Shown here piece by piece: positions 1 to 7,057 of a DNA stretch of 36,534 bases. The DNA lies in assembly GCF_024345415.1 (NCBI RefSeq), contig NZ_JAGQBB010000023.1, positions 1 to 36,534 on the forward strand, written 5' to 3'. The stretch is from Synechococcus sp. Tobar12-5m-g. Its GTDB lineage: Bacteria > Cyanobacteriota > Cyanobacteriia > PCC-6307 > Cyanobiaceae. Each line of letters begins with the position of its first letter. Positions within the stretch are counted from its first letter, which is position 1. The translations under genes were made by a program, and so were the position numbers. The notes beneath the pieces were generated by a model. It saw only the letters and a program-made list of their open reading frames with translations, was not told the origin of the DNA and searched no databases.

Positions 1-309
1 ATCTGTTGGCTCGTCAGTGGTGCCGGCATCACCAGGGCCATGCGCATCGGCCCCAGGGTCAGCAGCCCCGCTCCCAACCGGCCAACGAGCTTGTCGCCAA
101 CCGGTCAACCTGATTGTCGCCGGACAGTTGTGGCTGCCGGGGATGTGGCGGCGGTGATAAGCCCGCCGGGTTCGCACATCCACCAGCAGAGGGCCCGGGT
201 CGGTCTGCCTTCTGGTGGTGAACGGCAGCACCTGCTGCGGCGTCAGGCCTTGCTGAGAGTTCCTGGCCAATTGGGGGAGTTCTGGGGGCGTAGAAAAAAC
301 GAAGGGCAT
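1..309 (-). pseudogene. Rhodanese-like domain fragment, probably frameshifted, runs off the window
   Basis: The minus-strand frame starting with ATG at 307-309 encodes a clear N-terminal rhodanese half. It contains LLVDVRTRRAYHRRHIPGSHN, close to the DVR...GHIPGS signature of sulfurtransferase domains. After about position 130 the frame stays open to the window edge but turns into Arg/Pro/Gly-rich sequence without rhodanese character. A different minus frame instead becomes hydrophobic (LGAGLLTLGPMRMALVMPAPL) near the edge. This suggests a frameshift or a fusion of unrelated pieces. The catalytic Cys loop is not seen in any frame inside the window. It could also be a genuine gene whose remainder lies outside. 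It diverges from the complete rhodanese gene at 627. Confidence 0.4.
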
Positions 310-452
310 GGCGGCGTTGGAGTGCGAAGGGATCCGTGGGGAGATGAAAAGGGTGGTGGTTGAGCGGGGACCACGACATCGCCAGTCGGCTTCCCTCAGA
401 TCACAGGGTCTCGTCAACACAGCTCGGGTCTTGCTTGGCTGGGACAATACTA

Positions 453-467
453 CGGTATTCCGACCGG
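453..467. promoter_or_regulatory. Candidate sulfur-regulon operator copy 1 (CGGTATTCCGACCGG)
   Basis: A 15-base element in the divergent region between the rhodanese fragment and the rhodanese gene at 627. It shares a 12-base core (ACGGTATTCCGA) exactly with the element abutting the sbpA start codon. CGG and CCG arms flank a four-base centre. The binding protein is unknown; the Rrf2 and Crp-type regulators encoded nearby are candidates. The 310-614 stretch otherwise holds only this and the hairpin at 480-506. Confidence 0.4.
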
Positions 468-479
468 TTTAATGAAGGA

Positions 480-506
480 CCCTTGAGGTGTCAACTCAAG
501 GGTTTT
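480..506 (+). terminator. Stem-loop with T-run, terminator or attenuator
   Basis: CCCTTGAG, a 7-base loop, then CTCAAGGG followed directly by TTTT forms a perfect 8-bp stem with a short T-run on the plus strand. It lies about 120-140 bases upstream of the rhodanese gene at 627 and just downstream of the shared operator-like element. It could terminate an upstream transcript or attenuate the rhodanese mRNA. A second 7-bp stem (CCCAGGC/GCCTGGG, 518-538) follows without a T-run. Confidence 0.5.
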
Positions 507-626
507 GGTCACTCCTTCCCAGGCCCGTTCAGCCTGGGCGATCCGCCTTTCTCAAGGTGTCAAACCAGGCGCCCGGGCGTGTAAGCGTCGCCACGTCCAC
601 CGATCGGGAAATCGGTGAAAGTTCAA

Positions 627-974
627 ATGGTTGGGGGTGCTGCGATGGCGGAAGGGTTCCAGCAAAGGTCCAGGCTTCGCCGGATCGGATTGTTAGAAGC
701 GCGTCGCCTGATCTGGGAAGGGGCCGAGCTGCTCGATGCCAGGGGGTTGGATGAGTTCACCATCAGCCACCTGGAGGGGGCTCGCAACCTCAGCAGTCAG
801 GCCGGAACCTGGGAGATCCGCAGGGCCCTGCCCAGCCTGGATGCTCCGATCATCTGCTACAGCAATGGCAACGGGCGTGCGACCGCCCTGGCCTGCCGAA
901 TCCTGGACCTCGGCTATACCTATGTGTTTGGTCTTGAGGCAGGGCTCAATGGATTCGTTACCACCGAAACATGA
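627..974 (+). CDS. Single-domain rhodanese-like sulfurtransferase
   Basis: A protein of about 115 residues forming one rhodanese domain: LLDARGLDEFTISHLEGARNLS corresponds to the DVR...HI.GA.N half. The active-site loop ICYSNGNGRA places the catalytic Cys before a six-residue loop ending in Arg. Such proteins carry sulfane sulfur as a Cys-persulfide in the cytoplasm; no signal peptide is visible. Possible starts are GTG 615, ATG 627 and ATG 645; the conserved part begins after the last, so the start is uncertain. Its 3' end overlaps the convergent amidotransferase gene by about 55 bases. The hairpin at 480-506 precedes it. Substrate and partner are unknown; the sulfate and thiosulfate transport genes nearby support a sulfur-transfer role. 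Confidence 0.8.
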   Translation: MVGGAAMAEGFQQRSRLRRIGLLEARRLIWEGAELLDARGLDEFTISHLEGARNLSSQAGTWEIRRALPSLDAPIICYSNGNGRATALACRILDLGYTYVFGLEAGLNGFVTTET

Positions 975-1744
975 TGAAGCTCCACCTCTCCATGCACAAG
1001 CAGTAGCGCTTCGCTGGGCAGCAGGGGTCGCCACAGTTCATCCGTGGTCAGCGGTTCCGTACTCACGATCGTGACCACATCGCTGGGTGTGGTCACCTGG
1101 GAGAAATCCACCTGCAGATCATCATCGGCCAGGGTGGCCGTGGTGAAAGGAGCCCGTCGGGTCAGAACATGAAGCTTGGTTCCGCCATAGACGAAAAGCC
1201 AGTGACCATTGCTGAGCAGGCAGTTGAAGATTCCCTCGACAGCCAGGTGGTCAGCGCAGCGGATCAAGGCCGCAAAGAGCGCTGAATGATCGTTCAGATC
1301 AAGGTCGCCGCTGGCGAGCTGATCGAGGATCCAGCAGAAGGCCCGTTCGCTGTCGGTGCTGCCGAGCGGAACAAACTGCTCACTGGTCGGGATTCGGCCG
1401 TGGTCCAGATCCCCGTTGTGGGCAAACACCCAGTCCAGTCCCTGCCAGTGGCGATGAAAGGGGTGGCAATTCTCAATCGCCACGCTCCCCTGGGTGGCCT
1501 TGCGGATGTGGGCAATCGAGCAGTGGGCCTTGAGCTCCAGGTTCGAAACCTTCGCCGCTACCGGCGAGAATGCCGCTGGGGCCTCCTCCCGGACCATCGT
1601 GAGCCGAAGCCCTTCCGGGTCGTAGCTGGCCAAGCCCCAGCCATCTCCATGGTCACCTGTGGCCCCACCCCGCCGAACCAGACCCCGGAAGGAAAAGGTC
1701 ATGTCGGTGGGGGTGTTGGCGCTCAGGGCCAAGAGTTCGCACAT
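920..1744 (-). CDS. Class II glutamine amidotransferase (YafJ/EgtC-like)
   Basis: The chosen start at 1744 gives MCELLALSAN, placing the N-terminal nucleophile Cys at residue 2 after Met removal, as required in Ntn-type class II amidotransferases. An upstream in-frame start at 1777 would bury this Cys and is less likely. GDGWGLASYDP, AHIRKAT and FAHNGDL are the expected glutamine-pocket and oxyanion motifs. The protein has 274 residues and no synthase domain, so it belongs to the stand-alone YafJ/EgtC-like group. In EgtC the substrate is a gamma-glutamyl sulfur compound; the sulfur setting here is suggestive, but the true substrate is unknown. It is convergent with the rhodanese gene. Confidence 0.85.
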   Translation of the reverse strand: MCELLALSANTPTDMTFSFRGLVRRGGATGDHGDGWGLASYDPEGLRLTMVREEAPAAFSPVAAKVSNLELKAHCSIAHIRKATQGSVAIENCHPFHRHWQGLDWVFAHNGDLDHGRIPTSEQFVPLGSTDSERAFCWILDQLASGDLDLNDHSALFAALIRCADHLAVEGIFNCLLSNGHWLFVYGGTKLHVLTRRAPFTTATLADDDLQVDFSQVTTPSDVVTIVSTEPLTTDELWRPLLPSEALLLVHGEVELHHVSVVTNPLSPASRPNT

Positions 1745-1885
1745 GCTTTCGATGCCTGGGCCTGGGCAGGCAACCAACCCGAACGCCGATCGTATCGGTC
1801 GATCAGCCGAATTCCGGCTTGGGTTGGCCGGAGCCAGCCATGGCCGGATGGATCGGCGGGGAAGGCAGGAAAGAACCAGGTGGAT

Positions 1886-2953
1886 TCAGCGGCTCTTGCT
1901 GAAGATCTGATCCCAGAGGCCGCCGTTGCCAAAGAACGTCTTGTTGATGGCGGTCCAGCCGCCAAAATCCTTGGCGGTGAAAACCTTGGTCAGCGGAGCA
2001 AACCTGTTGCGGGTCGCAGCCTTGACCTTCTGGGTCACTGGCCTGAAGCCTTCATCTGCGAAGGCCTCCTGGGCCGCATCAGTGTAAAGGAATCTGGCAA
2101 AGGCCTCAGCCACCTTGCGGGTTCCTTTCTTGTCCACATTCTTGTCGACCACCGCCACGGGGCCCTCGATCAGAATGTTCGTCTTGGGTACCACATAGGG
2201 GATGGTCCAGGCGCCGGTCTTCTTGGCCAGGATCGCTTCGTTTTCGTAGTTCAGCAGCACATCTCCCTGGTTCCGCTTCACAAACACATCGGTGGCTTCC
2301 CGGGCGTCCTTGGGAAGGGTGTCCACATTGCGATACACATTGGTGATGAAGGAGCGGGCCTGGGCATCGTTGCCTCCGGTCTCGGTCACCGAGCCCCAGA
2401 GGCCCAGGAAGTTCCAGCGAGCCCCACCGGAGGTCTTGGGATTGGCGGTGACAACCTCCACATTCTTGTTGTCAAGATCCTTCCACCCGTTGATTCGCTT
2501 TGGATTTCCCTTGCGCACAAAGAGGGCCACCGTGGAATTGGTGAAGATCGCGTTGTTCGGATTCTCCTTTTCCCAGCCCGGCTTGATCAGGCCTGCCTCC
2601 TGCAGCTTGAGGGTGTCGGCAGCCAGGGCCAGGGCCACCACATCGGCATCCAGTCCGTCGATCACGGCCCGGGTCTGGGAACCGGAGCCACCGAAGCTGC
2701 TCTTCACCACCACATCCTGGCCGGTCCGTTTCTTCCAGTCGGCCCTGAACAGGGGGATCACCTTGTCGAAGGCAGCCTTGGTGACGGCGTAGGTCACCAA
2801 GAGGATTTCCTGCTTCTTTGGAGTGGCCTGGGCCTGGGCGGGTTGGCCCAGCAGGGTGGAGGAGCCGCTGATAGCCAGGGGAAGGACCACCAGGCCAGCC
2901 AGGGCAAGGGCCGCATGGGGGCGGTGGCGCAGAACAGGGGAGATAGAAACCAC
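1886..2953 (-). CDS. sbpA: Sulfate-binding protein of the sulfate ABC transporter
   Basis: A 355-residue periplasmic solute-binding protein of the sulfate/thiosulfate family. Residues 1-42 form a signal peptide (Arg/His-rich start, hydrophobic stretch, AQAQA cleavage region). Family landmarks follow: LLVTYAVTKAAFDKVIPLF, SFGGSGSQTRAVIDGL, DVVALALAADT, TANPKTSGGARWNFLGLWG and GDVLLNYENEA. It captures sulfate for the CysT-CysW-CysA transporter encoded at 7014-11034. The start is GTG at 2953; no in-frame ATG fits. The shared operator-like element directly abuts this start codon, which would suit repression at the translation start or promoter. It is divergent from the Rrf2 regulator. Confidence 0.93.
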   Translation of the reverse strand: MVSISPVLRHRPHAALALAGLVVLPLAISGSSTLLGQPAQAQATPKKQEILLVTYAVTKAAFDKVIPLFRADWKKRTGQDVVVKSSFGGSGSQTRAVIDGLDADVVALALAADTLKLQEAGLIKPGWEKENPNNAIFTNSTVALFVRKGNPKRINGWKDLDNKNVEVVTANPKTSGGARWNFLGLWGSVTETGGNDAQARSFITNVYRNVDTLPKDAREATDVFVKRNQGDVLLNYENEAILAKKTGAWTIPYVVPKTNILIEGPVAVVDKNVDKKGTRKVAEAFARFLYTDAAQEAFADEGFRPVTQKVKAATRNRFAPLTKVFTAKDFGGWTAINKTFFGNGGLWDQIFSKSR

Positions 2954-2967
2954 GGTATTCCGATTGG
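2953..2967. promoter_or_regulatory. Candidate sulfur-regulon operator copy 2, at the sbpA start
   Basis: CGGTATTCCGATTGG on the plus strand (CCAATCGGAATACCG in the sbpA direction). It matches the copy near cysA2 at 14 of 15 positions and the copy at 453-467 at 13 of 15. It overlaps the first base of the sbpA GTG codon and lies about 135 bases from the divergent Rrf2 start. Reading CCNATNGGAAT, it resembles what I recall of CymR-type Rrf2 sites; that link is an inference. Confidence 0.5.
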
Positions 2968-3101
2968 GTCGAAAGGGAACATAGGTCCCTCCATGCCCTC
3001 CTAATTGTGTCCTGGATCACATTGATCCGGGCGACCCCGGGTTCCGTTTTCCGCTGGGGCCGCTGTCACAATCGCCAGTACCTCCCTGGCTTTACGACAC
3101 C

Positions 3102-3533
3102 TTGGCCTTCAGCGCGAAAACCGAGTATGGCGTTGTGGCCCTGATTGAACTGGCGGGGGTCCACGCCAGTGGCGGCGTGCTCCAGGTCTCGGAGATCGCC
3201 GGCCGTCAGAACATCCCCGAGCGCTATCTCGAGCAGATGCTCACCAGTTTGCGCAGGGGCGCCATCCTGCGCAGCATCCGGGGCCCGCGGGGCGGCTATC
3301 AGCTGATGCGCCCTCCAGCCGAGATCCCGATGTCCGAGGTGGTGGCCTGCCTCGAAGGCGAACCCGCCCAGCGGGAGTCGGCGGGCCGCCACAGCCTCGA
3401 ATTCGATGTCCTTGACCACATCGCCGCCCAGCTGGAGCGCCAGCGCCTGGAGCTGCTCGCCAGCACAAGCCTCCAGGATCTGCTCGACCAGCGCGATGCC
3501 CGTCGGCAGTCCCAGGCCATGTACTTCATCTGA
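3102..3533 (+). CDS. Rrf2-family transcriptional regulator, CymR-like
   Basis: A 143-residue regulator beginning MAFSAKTEYGVVAL from TTG at 3102; no better in-frame start lies upstream. The winged helix-turn-helix spans about 28-70 (LQVSEIAGRQNIPERYLEQML, then IRGPRGGYQL), typical of Rrf2 proteins. The only Cys is residue 83, so the three-Cys [Fe-S] site of IscR/NsrR is absent, as in the cysteine-metabolism regulator CymR. The last four residues are Met-Tyr-Phe-Ile. An Ile-ended tail is what CysE and other CysK partners use to enter the CysK active site, and CymR works as a complex with CysK. Divergence from sbpA supports a role in sulfur control. Targets are inferred. Confidence 0.85.
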   Translation: MAFSAKTEYGVVALIELAGVHASGGVLQVSEIAGRQNIPERYLEQMLTSLRRGAILRSIRGPRGGYQLMRPPAEIPMSEVVACLEGEPAQRESAGRHSLEFDVLDHIAAQLERQRLELLASTSLQDLLDQRDARRQSQAMYFI

Positions 3534-3598
3534 GTGTCCAGGCTGACTGGCCAGGGCGCACAGGCCAGGATCAGGCGAAATGACTAAAACCCGCTTGA

Positions 3599-3613
3599 CC
3601 GATGGGAATTACG
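3599..3613. promoter_or_regulatory. Weak copy of the sulfur-regulon element upstream of the Crp-family gene
   Basis: CCGATGGGAATTACG matches the sbpA-side element CCAATCGGAATACCG at 11 of 15 positions and fits CCNATNGGAAT exactly. It lies about 117 bases before the Crp-family start and downstream of the Rrf2 stop. This is a weak match and may be chance. Confidence 0.25.
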
Positions 3614-3671
3614 CGCTAAGCTTTGGCAACCTTGGAATCCAGCCATGCGCCGTTGTCGACGAATGACCGTC

Positions 3672-3688
3672 GCCAGAACCGTTCTGGC
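3672..3688. promoter_or_regulatory. Perfect palindrome GCCAGAA-CCG-TTCTGGC before the Crp-family gene
   Basis: Seven-base arms around a three-base centre, 41 bases upstream of the ATG at 3730. Size and position would suit a homodimeric regulator such as the encoded Crp-family protein acting on its own promoter. It does not match the Crp or NtcA consensus. Confidence 0.4.
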
Positions 3689-3729
3689 TCACCCGACCTC
3701 GCCCATGCCCCTCATTTCCATTGCCTTCC

Positions 3730-4377
3730 ATGACCACCTCCCTTCTTTCGAAGCAGCTCCGCCTCACGCTTCTCCCCAATGATGTGCTCCCCGAAGGGCT
3801 GAGCTGGCGCATCCAGGATGGATACATTCGAACCTCCACCTGGGATGAGGATGGAGAATCCATCACCCTTGGCATCTGGGGGCCTGGCGACTTGGTGACG
3901 TCCCGCTACTCGGCCCTCCGGCCTTTTGATCTTCAGTGCCTCACCCTTGTGGTCGTGGAGCAGCATTTCCCCACGGCTGCCGAAATCGAGCAGTTCCTGC
4001 GCCACCAGATCCGCAACCTGGAGGAAATCTTTCAGATCAATCGGATCCGGGCTGCCGAAGATCGTCTGCTTGCCCTGCTCGCCTGGCTTGGTCGGCGCTA
4101 CGGCCAGGTGAACAGTCGCGGCTCACGCTTTTCGCTCAGGGAGATGAATCTCACCCACAAGGCCCTGGCTGAACTCTGCGGACTGACCAGGGTCACGGTC
4201 ACCAAGATGCTCAATCGCTACAAGGCAGATGGCGTCCTCCAGCAGGTCAGCAAGGACGACTATCTGATCCCGTCCACCGGTGGGTCGGCCCGCTGCGGCC
4301 GCGATGCGCCATCGACTCCCGCACGAAGCCCCGGACTGAGCGTCCTGTCCCACCCCTTCTCCACCACCGAGCTTTGA
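3730..4377 (+). CDS. Crp/Fnr-family transcriptional regulator, CysR-like
   Basis: A 215-residue protein with an N-terminal beta-roll sensor part (about 15-85, with GIWGPGDLVT), a dimer helix (about 88-120) and a C-terminal helix-turn-helix at about 142-165 (LTHKALAELCGLTRVTVTKML). The cAMP-binding signature RxS is not visible, so the ligand is unknown. In cyanobacteria the Crp-family regulator CysR is encoded among the sulfate-permease genes, and the position here agrees. ATG 3730 is preferred over TTG 3721 three codons upstream. The last 35 residues after PSTGG form a poorly conserved tail. It may control the sulfate and rhodanese genes; this is inferred from position. Confidence 0.82.
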   Translation: MTTSLLSKQLRLTLLPNDVLPEGLSWRIQDGYIRTSTWDEDGESITLGIWGPGDLVTSRYSALRPFDLQCLTLVVVEQHFPTAAEIEQFLRHQIRNLEEIFQINRIRAAEDRLLALLAWLGRRYGQVNSRGSRFSLREMNLTHKALAELCGLTRVTVTKMLNRYKADGVLQQVSKDDYLIPSTGGSARCGRDAPSTPARSPGLSVLSHPFSTTEL

Positions 4378-4382
4378 GACCC

Positions 4383-4595
4383 ATGGCCCAGCCCATTCAG
4401 CCACCACGACGCTCCAGCACCAGCACGGAGCGCTTCACCCTGGTGTTCAAGAACGGCGAACGCCTTCTTCACCAGGATCCGATCGCCCTGGCCCAGTTCC
4501 GTTTCGATGGCCGCCTGGCTTCCGTCTGGAGAGAGCCGGATGGTCAGGTCTTTGTTTCCCGGTCCCTCCTCCGCGGACGCGAACTCAGTTCCTGA
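4383..4595 (+). CDS. Small protein of unknown function (70 aa)
   Basis: Begins MAQPIQPPRRS at ATG 4383, five bases after the Crp-family stop, so it is probably co-transcribed and translationally coupled. Residues 17-70 look like a small folded domain (FTLVFKNGERLLHQDPIALAQF, then VWREPDGQVFVSRSLLRG) rather than random sequence. No signal peptide, membrane segment or Cys is present. I do not recognise the family. Its 3' end may overlap an opposite-strand small frame. Confidence 0.55.
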   Translation: MAQPIQPPRRSSTSTERFTLVFKNGERLLHQDPIALAQFRFDGRLASVWREPDGQVFVSRSLLRGRELSS

Positions 4596-4741
4596 TCCTC
4601 TTCCAGACCCAGTCCATCTCCCTCGGGTGCCAGCAGCTCAAACCCACGGCGGTTTGCAGCGTGGTCGAAATGCCAGACCAGCTGCCAGCCGCCATGTGGC
4701 CGGGGACACCGGCTCAGGCTCCCTGACCCGGCGATTTCCAT
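4544..4741 (-). CDS. Possible small protein, convergent with the previous gene
   Basis: A 65-residue minus-strand frame from ATG 4741. Its middle (GWQLVWHFDHAANRRGFELLAPEGD) has the aromatic/acidic composition of a real protein rather than a GC-rich shadow. The last 52 bases overlap the plus-strand gene ending at 4595. The Arg-rich C-terminus lies in that overlap and looks like read-through. No family recognised. Confidence 0.3.
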   Translation of the reverse strand: MEIAGSGSLSRCPRPHGGWQLVWHFDHAANRRGFELLAPEGDGLGLEEDQELSSRPRRRDRETKT

Positions 4742-4803
4742 TCACAGGGAATGAACCACAGCTAAACTAAAGCGCGTTACCCGCTCGCTAAACCGTTCTA
4801 TTC

Positions 4804-5775
4804 ATGGCTGCCTTCCGTTCCCGGGTCTCCCGTCCACTTCTCTCAGGCATCGTTGGCCTGGCCACCACCATGGCGGCCGTTGCCGAACCAGCCCGTGCCA
4901 CCACCAGCTTCACCGTCATCAGTTCATCCGAAGCGGCGAAAGCCGCCAGCTCCGGCCGCTGGAAAGTGCTGGATGTGCGCCCGGTTCCCCCGCTTGATTA
5001 TGTGAGCGGCCATCTCCCCGCTGCCGTGCATCTATCCGAGCAGGCCTTCCGTGGTCCGAACGGCCGCCTTCCCTTCCAGATCTGGGGGGCTGGAGATACA
5101 GCCAGCCTGCTGAGCCGGGCCGGCATCTCCAACGCCGATTCGGTGCTCGTCTACTCCGACGGCACGAACGTGCTCGGAGCCGCGCTGGTGGCTTACATCC
5201 TGGAAAAGAACGGCATCCAGAAGGTCGCCTTTGTCGATGGTGGGCTCAGTGGTTACAAGGCCGCCGGTTCCCCGCTCACCAAGACCTTCACCCCCTTCAG
5301 CCCCGGTCGCTTCAAGCCCACCACGGTGGCGGGCCTGGCCATCTCGCTCAACGAACTGCTGCCCTTGGTGGGTCGCCCGGATGTGGTGATCGTCGATCCC
5401 CGCCCCAAGGCCCAGTTCGAGGGCACGGATCAGAGCTTCATCCGCAACGGCCACATTCCCGGCGCCAAGAACATCACCTGGCAGTCGGTCACCGAAGCCA
5501 ACAACGCGGATGAAACCAAGAAGAACCCCCACCAGCTCAAATCCGCTGAGGCGCTGCGCAACCTGTTCGTCAGCCGTGGTGTCACCCCTGATATGAAAGT
5601 GATCGTTTCCTGCAGCACCGGGCGGGAAGCCAGTCTTCAGTACCTGGTTCTCAAGCACGTGCTGAAGTACCCGAACGTTAGGATCTATGAAGGCTCCTGG
5701 ACCGAGTACAGCGCCTCCAAAGCGCCCATCGCCGTCGGTCCGGAGGGCAGTCCCGCCCAGATCAGCAGCCGTTGA
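4804..5775 (+). CDS. Exported tandem-rhodanese sulfurtransferase
   Basis: 323 residues: signal peptide at about 1-33 (hydrophobic GIVGLATTMAAVA, then ARA), then two rhodanese domains at about 36-155 and 175-315. The second carries the catalytic loop VSCSTGREA with Cys270. The first has YSDGTN (117-122) where Cys is expected, so it is the inactive half, as in thiosulfate:cyanide sulfurtransferases. The predicted location is the periplasm or membrane surface, where it could move sulfane sulfur from thiosulfate to a thiol acceptor. It is followed after five bases by a 46-residue secreted peptide and then the YeeE/YedE permease, a tight operon implying a joint function in sulfur import. Confidence 0.88.
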   Translation: MAAFRSRVSRPLLSGIVGLATTMAAVAEPARATTSFTVISSSEAAKAASSGRWKVLDVRPVPPLDYVSGHLPAAVHLSEQAFRGPNGRLPFQIWGAGDTASLLSRAGISNADSVLVYSDGTNVLGAALVAYILEKNGIQKVAFVDGGLSGYKAAGSPLTKTFTPFSPGRFKPTTVAGLAISLNELLPLVGRPDVVIVDPRPKAQFEGTDQSFIRNGHIPGAKNITWQSVTEANNADETKKNPHQLKSAEALRNLFVSRGVTPDMKVIVSCSTGREASLQYLVLKHVLKYPNVRIYEGSWTEYSASKAPIAVGPEGSPAQISSR

Positions 5776-5780
5776 GTCCG

Positions 5781-5921
5781 ATGCCTCCCGTTCCGAAGTT
5801 GCGAACCGTTCTGGCCTGCCTGGCCCTGATGGCCCTGGTGGCATCCCCGGCCACCGGCCTGGCCTGTGACAGCGGCAGCGGTGATCCACCGCCCGCCAAG
5901 GTCAAAGGGAAGGGCCGTTGA
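5781..5921 (+). CDS. Tiny secreted peptide (46 aa) between rhodanese and permease
   Basis: ATG 5781 lies five bases after the rhodanese stop. The frame encodes a hydrophobic leader (VLACLALMALVASPATGLA) followed by a short Gly/Pro/Lys tail, [18 protein letters not shown]. The stop overlaps the permease TTG start (TTGA, 5918-5921), which indicates translational coupling. Cys29 at the end of the leader could be a lipidation site, but G-L-A-C is not a standard lipobox; signal peptidase I cleavage is also possible. The Cys might accept persulfide sulfur, or the frame may serve only to couple translation. I know no family. Confidence 0.6.
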   Translation: MPPVPKLRTVLACLALMALVASPATGLACDSGSGDPPPAKVKGKGR

Positions 5922-7057
5922 GTCGACCGGTCGTCGGTCGCTCCCTGGTTCTGTTCGTGGGTTTGGCTCTGACCATCGGGTTCACCGTCATCGAGCCCCC
6001 GAACGGGTTGGTGTGGCTGCTCGGGTGTGGCATCGGGGTGGTTTTGGTTCACCACCGGTTCGGTTTCAGTTCGGCCTACCGGCGCCTGCTGCAGGACCGC
6101 GACGCCGCTGGGTTCTACCCCCAGTTGCTGCTGTTGGCGGTGCTGCTGCCGGCCAGTGCGGCTGCCATCGCGTTCGCCGCCCCCCTGGGGCTGACCCTGA
6201 AGCTCTCCCGCACCTCGATCAGCCTGCCCTTCCTGCTCGGGGCCTTCCTGTTCGGCATCGGCATGCAGATGGCACGGGGTTGCGGCTGTGGAACCCTGGC
6301 TTCAGCATCCCGGCCGGGTCCGGGATTCCTGCTCACCCTGGCCGGTCTGATGGGAGGGGTGTTTCTCGGCAGCCTGCATCGACCCGCATGGGCATCCCTC
6401 GGGCTGCCGGCCCTCCCTCCGCTGGTCTGGCTCGATGTGATGCCCCTGCTTGTCGCTCTGCTGATCCAGTGGCTGGTTGTCGCCGCTCTGCTGGTTGCCG
6501 CCTGGCGATGGAGCGGCCTAGGGCCCAACCCTGGCACTACCGATGGGCGCCGCCCCTACGTTGGTGCCCTCTGGTTGGCGGTGTTCGCCCTCGGGCTGCT
6601 GTTGGTCACCGGTGAGCCCTGGAAGGTGCTCTGGGGTCTGGGGATTGCCGCTGCCCACCTGGCTCAGGCCCTTGGCTGGGATCCCCAGACAGCCCCGTTC
6701 TGGGCCGCTGGTTCACGCCCGTTGGTGTTGTCCTCCCCGCTGGAACTCCTTCGCCAGGATGCCGTGGTGGTGGATCTGGGCCTGATCTTCGGGGCCGCCT
6801 CCACAGGCCTGTGGCAAGGCGATTTCAGCTGGGAACCGTTCACCATGTCCTGGCCGTCAGCTCTGGCGAGGGCGGCTGGGGGCCTTCTGATGGGCTATGG
6901 CGGCTTTCTTGCCTCCGGCTGCAATGTCAACGGTTTCCTGGGAGGTGTGATCAGCTTCGGGCTGCACGGGTGGGCCTGGCTGGGTGCTGCCCTGGCCGGC
7001 TCCTTCCTGGCCCTCAGATGGCGTAATCCTCCACGAAAGTTCTTCCCTGGCGGGTGA
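5918..7057 (+). CDS. YeeE/YedE-family permease, probably for thiosulfate or sulfane sulfur
   Basis: A 379-residue polytopic membrane protein of the YeeE/YedE (sulfur transport) family. It shows both family signatures: [17 protein letters not shown] near 115 and [18 protein letters not shown] near 330 followed by HGW. The Cys residues in these two motifs line the pore in characterised YeeE and are thought to relay thiosulfate. The start is TTG 5918, overlapping the preceding peptide stop. Co-transcription with the exported rhodanese supports a thiosulfate or sulfane-sulfur substrate. Its last 44 bases overlap the convergent cysA gene. Confidence 0.88.
   Translation: MSRPVVGRSLVLFVGLALTIGFTVIEPPNGLVWLLGCGIGVVLVHHRFGFSSAYRRLLQDRDAAGFYPQLLLLAVLLPASAAAIAFAAPLGLTLKLSRTSISLPFLLGAFLFGIGMQMARGCGCGTLASASRPGPGFLLTLAGLMGGVFLGSLHRPAWASLGLPALPPLVWLDVMPLLVALLIQWLVVAALLVAAWRWSGLGPNPGTTDGRRPYVGALWLAVFALGLLLVTGEPWKVLWGLGIAAAHLAQALGWDPQTAPFWAAGSRPLVLSSPLELLRQDAVVVDLGLIFGAASTGLWQGDFSWEPFTMSWPSALARAAGGLLMGYGGFLASGCNVNGFLGGVISFGLHGWAWLGAALAGSFLALRWRNPPRKFFPGG

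Noticed and set aside
486-563. Direct repeat AGGTGTCAA at 486-494 and 555-563
   Set aside because: Only nine bases in two copies; the first copy is part of the hairpin, so chance is likely.
1286-3004. Long plus-strand open frame across sbpA and the amidotransferase gene
   Set aside because: It is antisense to two well-recognised genes, Gly/His/Val-rich and without family character; it reflects GC-rich codon bias.
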